Positions 60,690 through 64,000 of a stretch of DNA of 64,000 bases are shown here, piece after piece. The DNA lies in NCBI GenBank assembly GCA_011037195.1, contig JAAEAF010014554.1, positions 62,001 through 126,000 on the forward strand, given 5' to 3'. Position numbers and translations under genes: made by a program. Source of the DNA: Triatoma infestans. Its lineage: Eukaryota > Arthropoda > Insecta > Hemiptera > Reduviidae. The notes beneath the pieces were generated by a model, which saw nothing but the letters and a program-made list of their open reading frames with translations, searched no databases and had not been told where the DNA came from. How positions within the stretch are numbered: the stretch's first letter is position 1; the number at the start of each line of letters is the position of its first letter.

Positions 60690-62070
60690 TTTTTTTTTGA
60701 GCGACAGTTTTAAGTGTATTAAAAATATTTCTAGGTGTGTTTCTGACGGAGACAAAGATAAAAAACTGTTTATATCTTAGAGAAGTGGATTGTACTGTCA
60801 TTGCGGAAAAGAGTGTCTGTGTGTGTGTGTGTGTTTTACGGGGGGGGGGGGTGAGAGAGGGTGAGTGAGTACAAGCCGCCACATCACGCCTCCCGCCAAG
60901 GGTTGCATTGGCAACAATACTTAGTGTATACGTTTTTAGTGGCATTGTCAGTGGCTTAGTGTGTACTCGTATGTGTGTGTTTTATACCGAGACAAGGCTA
61001 CTAATTAATGGTTGGAACTGATTAATGTTACACTTGTCTGCTGCTTTTACTACCTCCATTGGATTATACCTGGGAGGAAACATTGGTGAAGTGAAGGGAG
61101 AAGACATATGTTGCTGTAGAATAGGGAACTAAACACTAGGATTCACTCCATATGTATCTATATATGTACTATTTACTCCAGGATGCGTATATATACACAT
61201 ATTCACATAAATACACTAAACCACAGACACGTTCGGCAGTCAGGCACGTGTCACTCCCCAGTAATTCTGCGCTAAGATTTTTCCATCCATCTCCTAGAAA
61301 ACGCCTACAAGTTTTTTTTTCGATCCGAACACAGACAAACCCCACGAGTTAGTCCACCAAGGCCACACGCAGAGCTACTCAAACAGGATGTGGATACAGA
61401 CGAACAAAAATGCCTACAGATATTTCCCTTTGAACATATTCCATCTCCCCCCCCCCTAAAAAAAATTATAAACTTAGTGCTGTGTATTACTTCTTTTTGT
61501 TTACTTCCTTCACCTTCTCTCGTTCTTCACGAAATTCTCAGTGAGTCTACTCATAAGTCTTCTTTACTTACACAAACAGCTTTCTATATACAACATACTT
61601 GACATATTCTCCAGCCACTACAATATTTTCTTTCCTTCTCCCAAGAGTAAACAATTCAATGTCATATGACATCCTAAAGAACAACTTGTGTCTCTAATTT
61701 ATTTAATACGTTTACCGTTGTTCTACTCTCTATCACTATCTCTCTCTCTCTATCACTCCCCTTGCATTCTCTGTCTGTACGGTATAAATGTGAAATTTAT
61801 ATTTGTCTTCTCGCTGTTCACAAATTTCCTTGGTTTGTCCCATCCCTTCAACCAATTTTTCTTTCTTATGTTCCGGAAAATTCTTTTCACCTCCATTTCA
61901 TTCCTACAAGCTTCCATTTTCCTAATTGAATTGAATAAATAAATACAGATAAACCCGAAAAAATGGTTTTGTCAACTAGCAGGAAGCTTACTTGCTTTTC
62001 CAAGCTTTGGAAAAAAACAAATACATTGCTGCCATTTGAATACATCAGTTTTGATAGCTTTTCACGAAAA
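60690..62070. other. Gene-free stretch
   Basis: (GT)n lies at about 60816-60835, a G-run at 60840-60851 and (TC)n at 61739-61752. No gene is recognisable. Confidence 0.5.
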
Positions 62071-62073
62071 CAA

Positions 62074-62115
62074 GAAAGAACTGGTGTGTAACACTGACAC
62101 GTCTTCTTATTATTA
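62074..62115 (+). repeat. Family A fragment, hairpin end
   Basis: GAACTGGTGTGTAACACTGA then CACGTCTTCTTATT. Truncated directly afterwards. Confidence 0.5.
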
Positions 62116-62228
62116 TTCATTAATAATAATGGGTGGGGGCAAGCCAAACCAATTAGAATACCTGGGGATCTTTTATAGTGTAGCACCCTCCTTGGGGAGC
62201 GACCCCCCACGGGTCCTAGTCCGGCATA

Positions 62229-62310
62229 CTCACAACACACACACACACACACCACACAAACACCCCCCCCCCCACACACACACACACACACACATGTACA
62301 CTCACACACA
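62229..62310. repeat. (CA)n microsatellite with a C-run
   Basis: Compound CA tract interrupted by a run of C. The histidine/threonine-rich translation through it is not part of the retrotransposon protein that starts just downstream. Confidence 0.9.
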
Positions 62311-62338
62311 CCATACTAATACTAAACCTAGTTTTAAA

Positions 62339-63086
62339 ATGATTATCAAGCCTAAATCTAAAGAATCGGAAAGAATGAAAGCTCTAATTAAAGGTAAAGT
62401 TAATCCGAGTTCTTTAAGGGTTGGTGTTAAAAATTTGAAATCAGTTACAAATGGTAATGTTATGATTGAAACTACAAATAAAGATGATGTTATAAAAATC
62501 TGTGCAGAAATTAATAACAAGTTAGGTGATGTGGCAACTGCGGAGATCTCTAAAAAACTAAAACCTAGATTAATGGTTTTAGATGTCCCAAATGAAATAA
62601 ATAAAGAAAACGCCCTATCAATTATACTGGAACAGAATTCTGATGTTTTTGGTGAAAATGCCTGTGTCTGTTGTACATTTACTTGAATTAAATAAAAGTC
62701 GTAGAAGACATATGATTATAGAAGTGAATCCTACCTTGAGAAAGAAGATACTGGAATTCGGAATAAAATTAATGTGGAGTTTATGTAGAGTCCGTGATCA
62801 TATATCCGTATTACGGTGTTTTAAGTGCTGTAGATACGGCCATCACTCACGTGATTGCAAAAACACATTAACTTGCTCAAATTGTGCAACTGAAAACCAT
62901 TCACATAGAGAGTGCCAAGTTAAACAAGAGAATTTTTCGTGCATTAACTGTATGAACCACAATAAGTACACTAAGGGAACTGCACTCAAATATAATACTA
63001 ATCATAGTTCTATAAGTAAACATTGCCCTAGATATGTTGACAAAATAAAAGTCCTCAGTAGAAATATCGAATATATTGTTGATTAA
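62339..63086 (+). pseudogene. R1-like non-LTR retrotransposon ORF1 (gag-like, zinc knuckle), one frameshift
   Basis: ORF1 of these elements makes an RNA-binding protein that packages the element's RNA for target-primed reverse transcription. I place the start at the ATG at 62339, because the frame upstream only reads through a (CA)n tract. The first frame runs to 62686 and includes KLKPRLMVLDVPNEINKENA, typical of the region before the knuckles. The second frame is open from 62643 to 63086 and holds RHMIIEVNPTLRKKIL, CRVRDHISVLR and then CFKCCRYGHHSRDC (62817-62858), CSNCATENHSHREC (62874-62915) and CINC...HC (from 62940). The first two fit CX2CX4HX4C; the third is the long-spaced final knuckle found in this group. 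The change of frame lies between about 62643 and 62686 and is either one extra base or a sequencing error. Codons are strongly AT-biased. ORF2 follows at once. Confidence 0.85.
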
Positions 63087-63108
63087 AATTTTACATGCAA
63101 ATAAGGTT

Positions 63109-64000
63109 ATGATGAAATGTTTACAAATTAATTTGCAAAGGTCATATAAAGCTACTAACAATTTGATTGAATTTATTAATAGATGTAAAATAGATTTGAT
63201 ATTTATTCAAGAACCAGTCTGCAAAAATAATAAAATAATTGGCTTTCCGAATAATTTAAGAATTTATCAGTTCGGCGAGGGTAGGAATAGGGCGGCAATT
63301 TCAATAAATAATAAAAATATAGATGCTATTTTAATTTCAAATCTATCAAATGAGGACTCGAAATATCGCATAATAAATTATGTTTTAGAGCAGCCAGTGT
63401 GTATTTAGATTACTCAAGAGATTTAAAAGAAGATTTTAAAATTTTAGACTCCATATTAGAAAGTAAAGGCAGTACAAACAAAATACTAATTTGTATGGAC
63501 TCTAATTCAAGATCTCAAGTCTGGTATGATGTTATTACTAATGCAAGAGGCAAAGAATTAGATTATTATGTTTCATCCAAAAATTTAGTCATTATAAACG
63601 AAGATACAGACCTACCGACATTTCATACCGCTAGAGCTAGTAGTAAAATTGATTTAACTATTTCCACTTACTCCATGATATCGTACATAACTGATTGGAG
63701 TGTTAGTTCAGAAGTAAGTCTATCAGACCATAACTACATAATATTCAATATTGAACAGTTTTCTAAACACTGCATTTTTAGCAATAGTAATATGAACAAT
63801 AGCACCTTTAAATATAATACTAAAAACGCTAATTGGAATACTTTCATTTATAACTTGTATACAAACTTCTCGAAATTAGTACAGGACTGCCCACAATCAG
63901 ATCTACCTTTACCTCTTAATCTGGATTTATTATTGAAGGAAAACTTGATAAGAAGCACTAATTTAGATAAATTTATTACAAATTTTCAAAATATACTGAT
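63109..64000 (+). pseudogene. R1-like non-LTR retrotransposon ORF2, endonuclease part, one frameshift, cut by window end
   Basis: ORF2 of this group carries an apurinic-type endonuclease followed by reverse transcriptase; the endonuclease nicks the target DNA to prime copying. The first frame, from ATG 63109, shows LQINLQRSYKATNNL (catalytic N), DLIFIQEPVC (catalytic E) and GEGRNRAAISI, and stops at 63406. A second frame, about one base off, takes over near 63391-63399 and is open to the window end: VYLDYSRDLKEDF, ILICMDSNSRSQVW (D.N motif), ARGKELDYYV, PTFHTARASSKIDLTIST (catalytic D) and DWSVSSEVSLSDHNYI (catalytic SDH). All endonuclease key residues are therefore visible. The reverse transcriptase would start beyond 64000. 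ORF1 ends 22 bases before this start. The R1 clade is inferred from the W..VS...SLSDH region and ORF1 type; a related I-group clade is possible. Confidence 0.85.

Overview
The window looks like repeat-dominated intergenic DNA from an AT-rich invertebrate genome. An arthropod is my best guess, because of the R1-type non-LTR retrotransposon at the right edge and the RNase H-bearing non-LTR remnants of a kind common in insects. Other invertebrates are not excluded. I found no host protein-coding gene, no rRNA and no free-standing tRNA gene. The longest reading frames belong to transposable elements or to low-complexity sequence such as (TC)n, (GT)n and (CA)n.

The dominant component is one dispersed repeat, called family A here, with about 40 full or partial copies on both strands. 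Read in the orientation used here, a copy begins near an ATCTGGTGTGAAACA hairpin end, carries related internal modules, and ends with a short palindrome (AGTAAGAGAAAGT) followed by an A-run. Several copies carry a (GT)n/(CA)n tract at one fixed internal position. Copies occur alone, head-to-tail, and as inverted or fold-back pairs. No open reading frame travels with the family, so it looks non-autonomous.

Region by region: 0-5 kb holds family A fragments, a SINE 3' end and a Jockey-like reverse transcriptase remnant. 5-10 kb holds two head-to-tail family A copies and a copy with two internal minisatellites. 10-15.2 kb holds an RNase H-type non-LTR remnant, another family A copy and a truncated Helitron. 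16-18 kb is a cluster of family A copies with a tRNA-derived SINE inside one of them. 18.8-19.1 kb has a weak reverse transcriptase remnant. 22.7-22.9 kb is a strong fold-back. 24-33 kb has more family A and a long (TTA)n tract. 34.2-35.1 kb is a decayed non-LTR ORF2 3' part on the minus strand. 37.8-38.1 kb is a minus-strand SINE, and 38.6-39.3 kb is a 43-bp minisatellite. 40-55 kb is mainly family A and AT-rich unique DNA. 56.3-56.9 kb is another RNase H-type remnant. 60.2-60.6 kb holds a pair of inverted repeats. From 62.3 kb to the edge lies the youngest-looking element, an R1-clade-like retrotransposon with a zinc-knuckle ORF1 and the endonuclease part of ORF2, each broken by one frameshift.

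Identifications rest on reading the sequence by eye; no database search was possible. Strand '+' for a family A copy means it reads from the hairpin end to the A-run end.
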